Origin: Chiua virens
Lineage: Eukaryota; Basidiomycota; Agaricomycetes; Boletales; Boletaceae
DNA: 64,000 nt
Direction: 5' to 3'
NCBI GenBank assembly: GCA_019787685.1
Contig: JAHNUO010000027.1
Coordinates: forward strand, 62,001-126,000
Positions 25,197 to 36,606 of this stretch are shown here, piece after piece; position 1 is the first letter of the stretch; each line of letters opens with the position of its first letter. The notes under the pieces are model-generated. The model did not search any database, was not told where the DNA came from, and saw only the letters and a list, made by a program, of their open reading frames with translations. The position numbers and the translations under genes are program-made.

Positions 25197-26576
25197 ATGC
25201 TTCCTCCTCCCCTCGATTTACCTCTCGCGGCTGCAAAGTTCTCGCTCAATTCCGCTGGCGTAGCGGGCTTTTTTGGTGGTGAAGAAGCCATCTCGGCGAT
25301 GGCTACTGTCCACCTTTACGAAGGGAGACGATGGCTGGGATGGTTCAATTCCCCAGGCAGTTACACTATCGCGAAACGGTTTGGTAGGATGGCCAATTCG
25401 CGTTTCTGGGACGGGTTGTTTCCCGGCTCGAACGACTCGCCAGCCGTTTCGTTCGAGCTGGATGGCAAGAAAGGACCCGAGTACATTGCGCCGTTGTCTG
25501 GGACGACAATGCGCACAGGGCACCTGGCGTACCTGACGATGAAACGGGTCAAGGAGATAGAAGACAAAAAAGTGATACAGGCCTGGAGGACGACACGATC
25601 TGTCGACGTTGCCTACCTTCCCATGAGTAGTGTTGACTATCAAAAACCTGTCAAACGTATGCCCCTCGAAGGCGCTCTTTACGGGCTCATTCCAATCTCT
25701 GTCAGCATCTTCACCTGCATCATGTGTGGGATGGTCGAGGACTGGATCAGCTTCTCCATGATCCTGTTCGGCATCATTTCTAGTGGCTTGGCTAGCTGTT
25801 TCATCGGCGAAGGATTGCCTGTCCTTAAGTCTGTGGTTAATCCAGCCCAAGGTTCTCCTCCAGGGCATGGTATATTGCTGGGATCGGACGGGGTAGTGGT
25901 AATCAAAGGGAAAGAACGAGATGTGAACGCCATCACAAAGGGCCGTTTTGATCTCAGGACGAATCAAAAAGGCGGAGACGTAGAGAAAGGCCCCTCGAAC
26001 CATTACCACGCCATCGGCGTATGTTCTCTTCTTCTCCTCTTCCAATTCCTCCTCCAGCTTCTCGTGATCCCCCAAGGAACCCTCTTTGGTCAGACTATGT
26101 TCCTCATCTCGCTTGGCGTGTCTTGGGGGTATAACTCATATCTATCCTCGTTGGAGAAGGAGAAGATACAGATGGATTTGCTCTTCGAGATCCTCGGGAA
26201 CCCGAAGATGCAGCGGTTCCGCGTTGGTACGCGGACGGCAATGACGACATTTGCTTGTTTGTTGTTGTTCCATAACGCCCAAGTGTCGATTTACGAAGAA
26301 GACCGGGAGGAGACTATTGAGGGGATTCTCCACTCGTGTGTCTCAAACGACACACGGGTATGGAAGCGGTGGAGGGCCAAGGTGACCAAGCAGCTGCTGA
26401 ACATCGACCCCCAGACAAAATCCCTACCCCACTTGACGGTCGACCAGGAGGATAATCTTTCCGAGTCGGATCAAAACCTCTTGGAGGAGTTGCTTCACGA
26501 TGCACGTGATGCGTTTGCAGGCTATTTCAAACATTCCGAAGAACTGCCATCCGATTCTGCGGTCGAGGCAGAATAA
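25197..26576 (+). CDS. Uncharacterised multi-pass membrane protein, 459 aa (paralogue of 33941-35323)
   Basis: A single-exon gene. The soluble N-terminal third contains AGVAGFFGGEEAISAMATVH, LYEGRRWLGWF and LSGTTMRTGHLAYLTMKRVK. Hydrophobic segments follow at about residues 162-202 (two spans around a short EDWIS turn), 271-300, 300-316 and 345-360. The C-terminus is soluble and charged (DTRVWKRWRAKVTKQLL, then acidic). There is no recognisable enzyme motif. A paralogue of 460 aa lies 7.4 kb away in opposite orientation with the same blocks in the same order, so the protein is under coding constraint. I do not know a function. Absence of introns, unlike nearly every other gene here, is notable and shared by both copies. 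Confidence 0.85.
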   Translation: MLPPPLDLPLAAAKFSLNSAGVAGFFGGEEAISAMATVHLYEGRRWLGWFNSPGSYTIAKRFGRMANSRFWDGLFPGSNDSPAVSFELDGKKGPEYIAPLSGTTMRTGHLAYLTMKRVKEIEDKKVIQAWRTTRSVDVAYLPMSSVDYQKPVKRMPLEGALYGLIPISVSIFTCIMCGMVEDWISFSMILFGIISSGLASCFIGEGLPVLKSVVNPAQGSPPGHGILLGSDGVVVIKGKERDVNAITKGRFDLRTNQKGGDVEKGPSNHYHAIGVCSLLLLFQFLLQLLVIPQGTLFGQTMFLISLGVSWGYNSYLSSLEKEKIQMDLLFEILGNPKMQRFRVGTRTAMTTFACLLLFHNAQVSIYEEDREETIEGILHSCVSNDTRVWKRWRAKVTKQLLNIDPQTKSLPHLTVDQEDNLSESDQNLLEELLHDARDAFAGYFKHSEELPSDSAVEAE

Positions 26577-26858
26577 AGTTGGTTTCACTTCGAGATTGAG
26601 ACTGCATTTCTGTATTATGCTTAGAGCTATCGGGAGCAAGGCTTATTGTAGGAGTATGGATCAGATTTGTAACGCTAATGGATGCTACACATGTAACAGT
26701 ATCTCAGACCGTGACGAAGCCAACCTAATTTAGACGTAGCTAGAAGCTCACACTGTAAACCGTGTTGGCACTGGCAGTTGCGTGTAACAACCAGTGATTG
26801 ACAAGAGCATGTACAGGATCTAGGGGCCACGTGAGCACAGCGAGGAAGGACGAAAATG
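26577..26858. other. 3' intergenic between convergent genes
   Basis: Convergent ends of the membrane-protein gene and the F-box gene. No feature seen. Confidence 0.5.
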
Positions 26859-28695
26859 TCACTGACCATCATCCTCCACCATAAGATCCTCTTCTTCAGA
26901 TTCCGAGTCGTCCCAGCCATCCACAAAACCATCCTCGTCATCATCCACATCACCTATGAACGGAAATATCCCGAAACCAGGTGCATCGTGACCCTCGATA
27001 GCATGTGCATGGTGACCCGCGATCAGCGCGCTGTTTGCGCGTGATGGCGGGTAGGTAAAGTAGATTGCATCGTGCGTGATCTGCAGACAGGACATGGAAG
27101 AAAGAGAGCGCTCGTCGTCAACCTTGGATAGTCGACAGACGGACACGCCCGGTTCGGGCGGTCGGCCGGCAGTCAAGCGCTGGAAGTGGAAGTCGGGGGA
27201 GATGACATATATACCTTTGCGCTAGAACGGGACATTAGTCAGGTGTTGTCAGCGCAAGCGTTGATCTACACACGTACTGTAGCAAGGGCAAACTTTCCGT
27301 TTTGGCCGCCCACCGCCAAGTAGTACGAGATATTTGCATCGCCTGAAAATGGAGCAAAATTAAGCGTGAAGACGAGGTCCCTGTGATGGGTAGGATTGGA
27401 TGCTGCGAATAGGCGCTGGAAATCAGGGAGCATGACTAGTCTGCCGCTTGAAGTGAGGACTGCAAGATCACTCCCTGCTGCTGATACATGACCTAGAAAA
27501 AAAGCATCGTTGGCAATCACAGACCTTACAACTCAAAAGAACAAGGGCATACATGCCATAAAGTGTCCACCGTGTAATGAGCTAGAGGAATCATGGTTAT
27601 GCAAAAGTAGTTGGGGGCGGACAATGGTTGATGTTAGTCCAGTAGAATGTGGTAGTACATCCCACGCTGCACTGGATAGTTCCACAGGAAAAAGCTGGTA
27701 TAGCAACGCCCCACCTTCCCTAGCGAAGATTCGCAGTCCAGTCCCACCGCAGATGAACACATACAAGTCGTTAACTTCAACATAATTGATGGAGCCCAAC
27801 TGGACGCCGTGGTGCGGTCGCTGAATATCTCGGATGACTGAAATCATTTGTGACCTCGGAATATCCCATAGATACGCGTTGTTCTTTGCTGCGGCCAGCA
27901 GGGTTGGGTATGAAAAACGGAATGCACGAGCGTTCTCGGGCATCTGGAGAAGTGCCCAGGCTTTAAAATGACCTCGATGAGTCTCATCCGAACGAAACTT
28001 TTCCGCAGACTGCACAGATACTTCAAGCATTTGTCTGTCTGGAAGTGATGTTTCTGGTTGTTGATTACCATTTGCGTGAATGGTCAATCGCCAGACTTCC
28101 TTGCAGTTGTCCAGCCGATTGAAAACGATGTAACCCCGGTCGTATTCACAATGTGCATAGCGGACGGCGTGATTCTGAAGGTGAATTGTATGAGACCCGG
28201 GGGAAGAGAACACAGGATACTGGTCCTGACCGAGGGAAGTGCCCACAAGACGCGATTATTTTTGACGTCGCACACGGTAAGACCGCCTGCTTGGGAGGTT
28301 GCAATGACGAAACCCAGTTCGTAATCAACTTTTATGCGATGCACGACGGACCCCGCCTCCGACAATTCACGGATGACAGAAGGCGCTTTGCCATACCAGC
28401 CCCTTTCGATTCCCAATTGTCTCCGGCCTGGAGATGAGTCGATTAGCGAGAGTCAATGCCCGACGGCAAAAGCGAGCAGACAGTATGTCTTCCAGTCAAT
28501 CGGAATGAAACCTGCATGAAGCTGGTCCTCGTCGATGAAACGGTGGACAATTGCGGCATTTCTGTACACAGTGGGTTCGTTGGTCGTAATCAAGGCATTC
28601 CAGTCGCGCGATACCAGAGTGGTAGAATACAGAGAATGTAGAGGAAGGTACGATATCGTATGCAACGCGATTTCTGCTGGCAATTTGTGCAACAT
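26859..28695 (-). CDS. F-box protein with WD/propeller-like C-terminal part
   Basis: It probably recruits substrates to an SCF ubiquitin ligase through Skp1. The F-box is the opening LHKLPAEIALHTISYLPL followed by LYSTTLVSRDWNAL. After it come spliced blocks with repeated beta-strand character: VVHRIKVDYELGFVIATS, GGLTVCDVKNNRVLWALP, AYLWDIPRSQMISVIRDI, GSINYVEVNDLYVFICGG and SAAGSDLAVLTSSGRLVML. These look like a degenerate propeller. The C-terminus is strongly acidic (DVDDDEDGFVDGWDDSESEEE). I start at Met 28695 because the F-box begins immediately; a longer frame upstream has no homology. It is divergent from the phosphotransferase gene with about 200 bp between starts. The substrate is unknown. 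Confidence 0.82.
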
Positions 28696-28897
28696 GGTGA
28701 ACGAAGACCAAATCTTAGTCCAAGCTGACTCAATGACGCTTATTCGCACAGATCACGTGACAGCAGAGATATTTAAATTAGGTGTACGTTGCCAGTTTTG
28801 TCCGAGCCAACTACTTAGTTTCCCTCCACCCTTAGAAGTTTGTTCTCACTTCTTTTCCTTCTACCATTCAATTTGGTACAGTGACCACGCGGTGACT
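28696..28897. promoter_or_regulatory. Bidirectional promoter, F-box gene / phosphotransferase gene
   Basis: Only 202 bp separate the two divergent start codons, so both promoters must share this space. A possible E-box-like cacgtg on either strand (gatcacgtgaca, about 28751-28762) lies in the middle. Confidence 0.6.
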
Positions 28898-30643
28898 ATG
28901 ACCTACATCTCACCCACTGCGTTGAATAATCTCAAAAAATACTCTTACAAGGCTGTGGACAAGTATGTTATGGTTTGCTCAAATCCGTGCAATATACAAA
29001 CTCACTGAGTGACTACTCGCTCAGGTCTCTTGTATCACAATACGTCCTTGCACCCTACTGGAATTGGTTCATCACTCTTTGGCCGCGGACAGTTGCACCA
29101 AATACAGTATGCTTTCAGCTCGAATTATCCTGCACCGATGGAATTGACACCGGGTGCAGATAACCCTTCTAGGGCTAGCAATCGTCGTATTCAATCTCCT
29201 TACGCTTCTGATTTATGATTCATTGTACCTCACCGACAAGGATGGTCCATTTGGTCCTCCTCAATGGGTATATCTCACGTGCGCGTTTTGACATGTTATT
29301 GCTTGGTGCTGTGCTCATATAATACGTAGGTGGGCCCTTGGTCTCTTCATGTACCAGACGTTTGATTCTGTAGATGGGTGAGGGATACCGTGTCAGTCAT
29401 GAAAATACCTTCTGCTCATCCAGGGTCTCACAGTAAACAAGCCCGCCGGACTGGTATGGCTAGTCCGCTTGGTGAATTATTCGATCATGGTATGTATGTA
29501 ACAACGTCCATCCAGCACCGCCGCAGCTCAATACCGATTGCTAGGTTGTGATGCTCTCAACACAACGGTAAAGCGGTCTTTTTGAACTTGAGACAATGAT
29601 TTTCATGTCTTATTATAGCTAGAAGTTATATTGGCTGGCAGGGCTCTTAATCTAGGTCGTTCTTGGTGGACTGTTGCGTCGCAGATTGCCACCCTTGCCA
29701 ACTTTTACCTGACGACGTGGGAAGAATGGCATACCGGGATACTGTATCTTGGACCATTTTCCGGACCCGTTGAAGGTATTCTTATGATTATATTCATCTT
29801 CATCATTTCTGGACTCTTCGGTGAGTGTTTGTTTTTAGTTCAATTATCCGGACTAAGCCTTGTAGGACCCTCATTTTGGGACCAACGTCTCCTCACTTTC
29901 ACTCGGCTTGACGCTATACCACGAATTGTCGAAGTTGTCCCTGATATCGGTCTCAACGAAGCCTTCATGGTATTTGCTGCCTTCGGCCTGGCTTTTAATA
30001 TTGTTTCCAGGTATTATCATGCCTATTGAGTCTAATGAACCTTACTGATGCCGCTGGAAGCTACTGGAATGTATGGAAGGCGATGCGAAGTACTGGAAAA
30101 TCTATCCTGAAGCCCCTGATTTCCCTTCTTCCCTTCATCGTGTCGGTATCACTTCTGGTTTTATGGCTCCTTCACCCGTCATTCCACAACTTCACTATCC
30201 TACAATCACCTCTTTTCCTCCCATTCATGTGTGCTTGGGGTTTGCAATTCGCGCATCACGTTGGGGAGATGATATTAAGTCATGTTACTAATACACCTTT
30301 CCCATGGTGGAACTTGATGTGGATATGGAATGCTATCGGTGTCTTCGACGCCCATCTCCCTAATCTGCTTCATAGGTATGTTTTATCTAACATCGGTGTT
30401 GTATTTTGTTCACATCCCTCTAGGACATCTATCATCCAATCAACACCGAAACGCACCGCGATGTTTGTTTACCTGACGCTTGCGGTCTCATTCCTGATAT
30501 ATGCCAGGTTCTGTATCCTTGTAATTCGGGACATCACGGAATACCTTGGCATTGGGTGCTTCACAGTGCGTAAGAGGGATGCTGAGGGAAGTTGGCACAA
30601 TACCCACGATAACCAGCAAGATGGATTTTCGAAACGCTTGTGA
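28898..30643 (+). CDS. EPT1/CPT1: Ethanolamine/choline phosphotransferase (CDP-alcohol phosphatidyltransferase)
   Basis: Integral ER/Golgi enzyme that transfers phosphoethanolamine or phosphocholine from the CDP-alcohol to diacylglycerol, the last step of the Kennedy pathway. The N-terminus (ALNNLKKYSYKAVDKSLVSQ, then VLAPYWNWFITLWP) is typical. The catalytic CDP-alcohol motif DG-x2-AR-x8-G-x3-D-x3-D is complete once introns are removed: DGKQAR, then GELFDHGCD. The second DG|K junction crosses an intron at about 29379-29430. Hydrophobic spans continue with TLEVILAGRALNLG, GILMIIFIFIISGLFG, ILKPLISLLPFIVSVSLLVL and TAMFVYLTLAVSFLIYARF, about ten in all. The C-terminus is short and polar. Which head group is preferred cannot be read; many fungi have a dual-specificity enzyme. 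Confidence 0.92.
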
Positions 30644-31610
30644 ACGCTCATGTTTCATGTTATAGTTTGTCTCACGGCGATAGCACACCTCACTAGATTA
30701 TTATTAGATTATATCATACCTTTTGGTGCCCATCTGAAATAATGCGATTAGCGTTGGACTGGCAGGACTTGAATGGTCTGGGACCAATCGTCAACGGCAG
30801 CAACGCAGGGGTGAACTATCTGGACTAACCTAGCTTGACTCACTCAGTCGCATTTCTTTCGCCAAAGTAAACCCTCATCTGAATTTCTCTCAACTTTTCC
30901 GATTCATTTGGCACGTGTGCTCCCAGGCTCCCGCGCGGTCAGCGAAGTGTCGAATCCGTTTAATCCACACTTTAATCTGTCGAACCGTGCCTAACATCTT
31001 CTAGTTGTCAGTTATGTGCGACAGGCTGTCTAGGTGGCCACGTGGCGTCGCAGTCGGTATTGGAAGTTTTCCTTGGACCGACCGCAGAAGGTTAGAGTTA
31101 CATATTAATTTAGTACTGAACATCGATCGCCTATTTCTTTCTCTTCTGAAAACACCCCAAGACATGCCCGCGTGGCTCGCTTGTCCCGGTCAACAGAAAT
31201 ACCAGTGCCCTCCGAGTCTGCAGATTACAAAGGCAATTAACTCGTTTTGTGGTACCGACGCGGCTTCTGTAGTATTTATCGCTTAATTGACTCCGGGTCG
31301 AAACCCTTACTGACTTGTCACAATGCCCGCGTGAGTCTCGGACGGTAAACCTCGCCGATCTCAGTGTATGAAGTTGAGGGGTTCGATTGCTTGTGGAACC
31401 GTGAATTCTTGTTTCATCTCCCATTTTGCGGTTTGTGGTTTCCCCCGAGGCTGTCAATGGATCTTCGCAACGTCCTTGTACCGTTCGGCCCGACACCTCC
31501 GATAAGTCCGTCCTTCGCCAGCTTTCTACCAGAGCAAGGAAAGATTGGCAAGCTCTATGGTATCTTGCAAAACATACACAGTACATCCAAATCTCCACAT
31601 TAACCGGCGT
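30644..31610. other. Intergenic, no gene recognised
   Basis: A 63-codon plus-strand ORF ending at 31614 (TSDKSVLRQLSTRARKDWQA) looks protein-like but has no visible start context or partner exon. A T-loop-like ccgggtcgaaaccc near 31293 does not fit a tRNA. Nothing here is supported. Confidence 0.5.
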
Positions 31611-33883
31611 CTAAATGAGTCGACCACTCGACCAGTTGGCGTACGTCGACGTCTGTTTGATCCAGTCGGCGAGCTCTTCCCGTTTGACTTTTACCCCCAG
31701 ATCTGTCGCCTGCACCTTGACCTTTTTCCCCTCGACGAATTCCCACTTTTGCTCCTTGACCACGACCAAGCCTTGTTTCAGCTCGTCACCGCCCAGCAGG
31801 ATATCAAACGGCACCTCGTCCCTCTCCGCAGCCGCGAACTGTGCCGGCAGTTTCGGTTTCCGCTTGGCAAGGAAATCCGTCTGAAAACCCGCCGTTCGTC
31901 GTCACTATATCACCCAAACGCGGAGTACGAAACAACCCTTGCCTTGATTCCGGCCTCTCTCAGCTCTTGGACCAACCTGATCCGCTCCTCGAGCAGCCCT
32001 TCGCCCACGGCGATCACGTACGCCATCGTTTCCTTGCTCCGCATGCCTTTTTCGACCCACTTGGGCCATATGAGGGCGAATATGCGATCGAGCCCGATGC
32101 TGACACCGATACATGGACATTGGGTACCCTTCTTTCCTTCACCCGCGGCGGCAGACGTGAAGGCACCGACGAGGTTGTCGTACCGGCCACCAGCGGCGAT
32201 GGAGCCCACGCCCACTTGAGACTCGTCCACTTCTTCCTCCTCTTCCGCATCTTCCATTTTTGCTTTTTTAGGTTTCTTTTTGGGGGCTGGGGTAACGGAT
32301 GTGAGGGTTTCGGATGGCGTTGATGGAGGATCATTGGGGGAAAAGCCGGGTGGCGCTGAGGCTGCTACAGTAGCTTCGTAAATGATACCGGTGTAGTAAT
32401 CGAGACCGCGTGCCAACGACATATCGAATGAAATCTGGCAATGTGTAAGAAATTTGCTCAAAGGCATTAGTTTCGGCATACATTATTGAGTACGTTGTAT
32501 GCTCCGAGGAACGTGAACAGCAGTTCCATTTCAAGAATACCGTCTTTTGCACGGAGATTGGACATCAATGCATCATCGGCTTTGAGTTGGTCTAGTAGGG
32601 ATGGTCCGCCTGTCCGGTCATTCAGCATCACTCTGATAATCCACAGAACGTTTATAGAATAGTCGAAGAGTATCTCACCTTTGAGTTTGACGTACTCTCC
32701 AATCTTGTCCGCAGCCTCGGGACTCAAACCCTTCTCATCCGTCATTTCTTTCTTGACATCCACCCAAGGTAGCTGGCAAAGCACGAGTCAAGAAACGATT
32801 GTGGAGTAATATTCGTGTATGCACCTTGTCGAGCTTGTCTACGGCAGACGAAATCGTACGTATCTTCTCCGGTGGGACGCCACACGTCTCGAAGATCCCA
32901 TCCAGTATTTTACGATTATTGATCTGCCGCGCAAAATGTTCAACACGCTACGACAGAGATCTACTGCACCATCTTACCTTGACCATAAACTCACCCACGT
33001 CCAACCGCGTCAATATCGTGCAGAGCAAACTCACAATCTCTGCATCAGGAATCATGGGATCCCATGCACCGACGATATCCAAGTCCTAGTGACATTGGGG
33101 CGCGGTCATTTCGGAGAGATGCAAGTATAGACGCGAGGACGTACCGCCTGCATAAATTCTCTCATCCGCCCCTTGGACATGACAGGATTATCCCTCCGGT
33201 AAACTTTCCCCACCTGCCAAATCTTGCCTTGTATTGTCGCGCCTGACATGGCGATGTGCCTTGCGAGCGGGACGGTGTGATCGTACCGCAACGCCAACTG
33301 TTCCCCGCCTTGGTCTATCAGATCGAAAATAAGCTTCGAGTCCTCTCCATATTTGTCCGTCAAGACATCTTTACGCTCGAAGACCGGCGTGTCCAGACAG
33401 CTCCCGCCGTACGATGCAAACACGTCCTTGACGATCCGTTCAATGTGTTCGCGACAAAACATCTCGGCCGGTCCATAGTCTCGGGTTCCCTAACGAAAGT
33501 AAAACGTCGAGTTCAGTCACCCCTCGGGATCGATATCCCCCGATCGTAGGGCAAGTAGAGTTGAAAAGGTGCAGACGCACCTTGGCGGTTTTGAGCAGCA
33601 GTCGACCCTTTTTCTTCCCATCTTTGCTCTCGCTTGGGCCAGCAGCCGAGTCGGCCTTGCCGATCGCGCCCAGTGTCCTTTTGAGCTCGCCGAGTTTCTT
33701 TTTGGCAGCGTCCAGCGCGGTTGGGTCTGTGTTTTGTAGTCGGAGCTCGTTGACGAGCGTTGTCTGCTGTGCGATCTCTGTGGTAAGGGACTCAGCGGTG
33801 GACATTGTGCGCGCGCGATGGTGGATGAAGGATTGCGATCGATAAAAGCAAGTCCGGCGCAGCACACGAGCAGCCAACATCAA
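31611..33883 (-). CDS. HTS1: Histidyl-tRNA synthetase, cytosolic and mitochondrial
   Basis: Charges tRNA-His. Two in-frame starts are visible. Met 33883 begins a basic leader ([18 protein letters not shown]) that fits a mitochondrial presequence. Met 33805 begins the cytosolic form. A WHEP-type helical hairpin follows ([20 protein letters not shown] to [13 protein letters not shown]), then a Lys-rich linker and class II catalytic blocks: [37 protein letters not shown], motif 2 with REFMQADLDIVG, the histidine-binding [21 protein letters not shown], and motif 3 [12 protein letters not shown]. The anticodon-binding domain contains AYVIAVGEG and [15 protein letters not shown] low-complexity acidic/basic insert ([18 protein letters not shown]) sits between RGLDYYTG and the GGRYD block. 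Introns are GT-AG. The single gene with alternative starts matches yeast HTS1. Confidence 0.95.
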
Positions 33884-33940
33884 TCAGACCGAAACGGATA
33901 AAATAGCTGACTCGGACTTGACACGACGTTAGGACCCGGA

Positions 33941-35323
33941 TCACCCCTTAGCTGCCTCGTTATTATTACTACTAGAGTACATCGTCCAGTTGTCAAGATA
34001 CCACTCGAACGCCGCACGCGCATCACCAAGGAGTGTGAGCAGCAAGGCTTTTTCCGTCTCTGAAAGTGTTCTGTCCTCGTCGCCTATGGTCAACCGAGAC
34101 AACGAGACGTCGTCAGGGCTCATGAGTTGCTCGACGACCTTGTCCATCCATCTCTTCCACACTCCGCGAGTTGAATTGATAAATGGGAGACATGCATTCA
34201 AGATTCCAAGGCGACGGTCTTGTCCCTCCTGCGCACAGGAATCCTCAACGTCGTCGAAGAGCAAGATACACACGAGGACGGCCATCATTGGCCTCGTCCC
34301 AACACAGAACCTGTGCATCTGTGGGTTCCCGAGTGTCTGAAAGAGAAGCTTGGCTTGGATTTTCTCCCTGTCGAACGTGGAGAGGAAGTAATTGTACATC
34401 CACGATGCGGAGAGTGAGACGATGAACATGATCTGGCCAAACAGGGTTCCCCGCGGGATGAGAAGAAGCTGGAGGATGAGTTGTGTGGTGAATAGGAAGA
34501 GACATAGGGCCCCAACCGCTGAGTAGCTCCGCTGAAGGCCACGATCAAACTTGTTTTTTGTCTGCAAGTCGGTGTCCAGTTCGAATCGCCCTCTCGTGAT
34601 GGCGTTTACACCCCCTTCATCGCCCTTGATCACCAGCACAGTATCCTCCCCGAGCAAAACTCCAGGTGGAGGATCCGCCGCTGAGTTTCGGATGGGTTCT
34701 TTGATTTTGAGTCTTCCCTGGCCGACAACAAAGGTGGCCAACCCGCTCGCGGCCATCCCGAGCAAAATCATGGAGAAGCTGAACCAGTCATAGACCAGTG
34801 CACACATGACACAGGTCACGGCACTGATCACCATCGGAACGAATCCGCTTGGCGTACGGGATAGGGGAAGTCGTTTAAGTGGGGCATGGTAATCAACGGG
34901 GCCCATGTCAAGATACGCAACGTTGATCGGATTCGTCAACCTCCCCGGAATCAACACCTCCTTCACTTCTTTACTGCGTTTCACCGCGAGGTATGCCAGA
35001 TAGCCTGTGTGCATCATAGTTCCCGACAAGGCTGCGATGTAATTGGGGCCCATTTTGCCATCGAGCCCTAACCCCAGTAAGACGGGCGGTGGGCTCTTTG
35101 GTGGGAATAAGCCATCCCAGACACGTGTATTTGCCATCTGTGAGAAACGCGCAGCGAACGAAAATGTTCCCGGGCAGTTATACCATCCAAGCCATCGTCT
35201 GCCTTCGTAAAGGTGAACGGTAGCCATGGCAGAAATAGCTTCTTCACCGCCGAAAAAACATGAGACTCCAGATAGGTCGAGGGTGAAATGGGAGGATGCA
35301 AGAGGTAGGCTGAGAGGAGGCAT
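33941..35323 (-). CDS. Uncharacterised multi-pass membrane protein, 460 aa (paralogue of 25197-26576)
   Basis: A single-exon paralogue of the 459-aa protein at 25197, on the opposite strand. The same blocks recur: SGVSCFFGGEEAISAMATVH, LYEGRRWLGWYN, LSGTMMHTGYLAYLAVKR, DYHAPLKRLPL, YDWFSFSMILLGMAASGLA, GEDTVLVIKGDEGGVNAITR, LLLIPRGTLFGQIMFIVSLS, GNPQMHRFCVGTRPMMAVL, and VWKRWMDKVVEQL. Hydrophobic spans fall at the same positions. I chose Met 35323 because the opening PPLSLPLASSHFTLDLSG aligns with PPPLDLPLAAAKFSLNSAG of the other copy, and a TATA box lies about 45 bp upstream. Met 35353 would leave only about 15 bp to that TATA box. Function unknown. Confidence 0.85.
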   Translation of the reverse strand: MPPLSLPLASSHFTLDLSGVSCFFGGEEAISAMATVHLYEGRRWLGWYNCPGTFSFAARFSQMANTRVWDGLFPPKSPPPVLLGLGLDGKMGPNYIAALSGTMMHTGYLAYLAVKRSKEVKEVLIPGRLTNPINVAYLDMGPVDYHAPLKRLPLSRTPSGFVPMVISAVTCVMCALVYDWFSFSMILLGMAASGLATFVVGQGRLKIKEPIRNSAADPPPGVLLGEDTVLVIKGDEGGVNAITRGRFELDTDLQTKNKFDRGLQRSYSAVGALCLFLFTTQLILQLLLIPRGTLFGQIMFIVSLSASWMYNYFLSTFDREKIQAKLLFQTLGNPQMHRFCVGTRPMMAVLVCILLFDDVEDSCAQEGQDRRLGILNACLPFINSTRGVWKRWMDKVVEQLMSPDDVSLSRLTIGDEDRTLSETEKALLLTLLGDARAAFEWYLDNWTMYSSSNNNEAAKG

Positions 35324-35365
35324 CGGTTGTGCTAATGACCAGAATCTTCTCATTTGCCGGATCAA

Positions 35366-35377
35366 TTTTTATATAAG
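35366..35377 (-). promoter_or_regulatory. TATA box (ttttatataag, read on the plus strand) of the membrane-protein gene
   Basis: A clear TATA element about 45 bp upstream of Met 35323 on the minus strand. It decides between the candidate start codons of this gene. Confidence 0.6.
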
Positions 35378-35399
35378 TCGTCGAAGCAATGCAAAATCT

Positions 35400-36606
35400 G
35401 GAGAACCCGTTTTGGGTAAGCTCAGTTCTCGAGGCTTATGCACACTCTGGTTGACTCAACGCACCTTGCTAGGGGCCACCTCAGCGTAGTCTTAGTGAAA
35501 AGGAAGAGTATGACAGGAAGCGGCATTCTTTGTCACCCACAGAAGAACCAAGGAGCAATACCCCATCGGGATCGATGGCCCTTAAGACGGCTTCATCGCC
35601 ACCACAAGATCAAGCACCGACTCGGAGTGGTCATAGAAAAGCGAAAAACAAAACATTTGCAATTACGCACCAGATTTTCGTTCACTGACTCAATGAATCA
35701 GCCGACACCCAAGAGGAGGGGTGTACTTGGTGTCAGGCGAGCCATGTGCACCATGCTATCCCTGAACCTTCCTCTGACACTGTATCATGGCGATCCACGT
35801 ATTAGGCTGATTCAGATGAGGAGTCCAAGACTGCAGTTACCTTGGTCCTGGGCGTCCAGGGACGAGCGACTGTGAAAGACCACGACTGTACTTGAACGTT
35901 CGAAGACGAACAAGACGGACCTGGACACGCTTGTTGGTCCTCGTGTCCAAGGTCGTTTAGACTCGTCTACGATTCCTACTGAGTACATAAGTGTCATAGT
36001 GTTACTACTACTGAGTTACGATGAGGTCAAGTCGGAGGTTTGTGAATGTATGTCACTGTTTTGGCACCAAAAGTGTGCCACGGATCCGCTCAAGTTCGTT
36101 CTCTTCACGTTCATCGACCACAACGACGACGACGACGTCAACAAGAATACCTCAACAATGGATGACGGTACGTCCTCAGCATCAGCCCCGACGGCGACGA
36201 CAATTTCTGCATTCGATATTTTCTGCGGCAACACTTCGCCTCAGTAGTACCAGCACACGTTCTCCCACCGCGCTTCAGCACTTGGGTTTGAAACGACACT
36301 GAGGATTCATGACTCTCCCTTGTTTTCTTTCTTTAGCTGGTGGTCAGCTCAAGGCTGACGTCTTTTTCATTGCGACGCCCGCCTTTTCCTTTTCCGCCTC
36401 TAATTTCTTTCGGCACTTCAACACAATTCTCACCGATTTTACTCCTGTCCTCTCCTCTCCAAACCACCCGCCGATGAATCAACGTTGATATATCTTCTCT
36501 TTCATTCGCAAACCCCCCGTGGTCCTCTTCTTTGTCTTTTTCCCCTTCAGCTTGGAACTCCCAAGATATCGCGCCTTCTGGGATCAGCATCCCGACTGAC
36601 ACAAAT
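35400..36606. other. Intergenic, no gene recognised
   Basis: Contains small ORFs only. The last 280 bp are pyrimidine-rich (ttttcttt and cctttt runs), fitting the leader and promoter of the RRM gene. Confidence 0.55.

Noticed and set aside
25218..26075. A 285-codon open frame on the minus strand
   Set aside because: It lies exactly antisense to the 459-aa membrane protein and has no homologous counterpart; the paralogue at 33941 shows which strand is coding.
31293..31306. T-loop-like ccgggtcgaaaccc, possible tRNA
   Set aside because: No matching D-arm, anticodon arm or acceptor stem nearby; no GTTCRA core.
31545..32219. A 224-codon plus-strand frame
   Set aside because: Antisense to the C-terminal part of histidyl-tRNA synthetase, whose motifs fix the coding strand.
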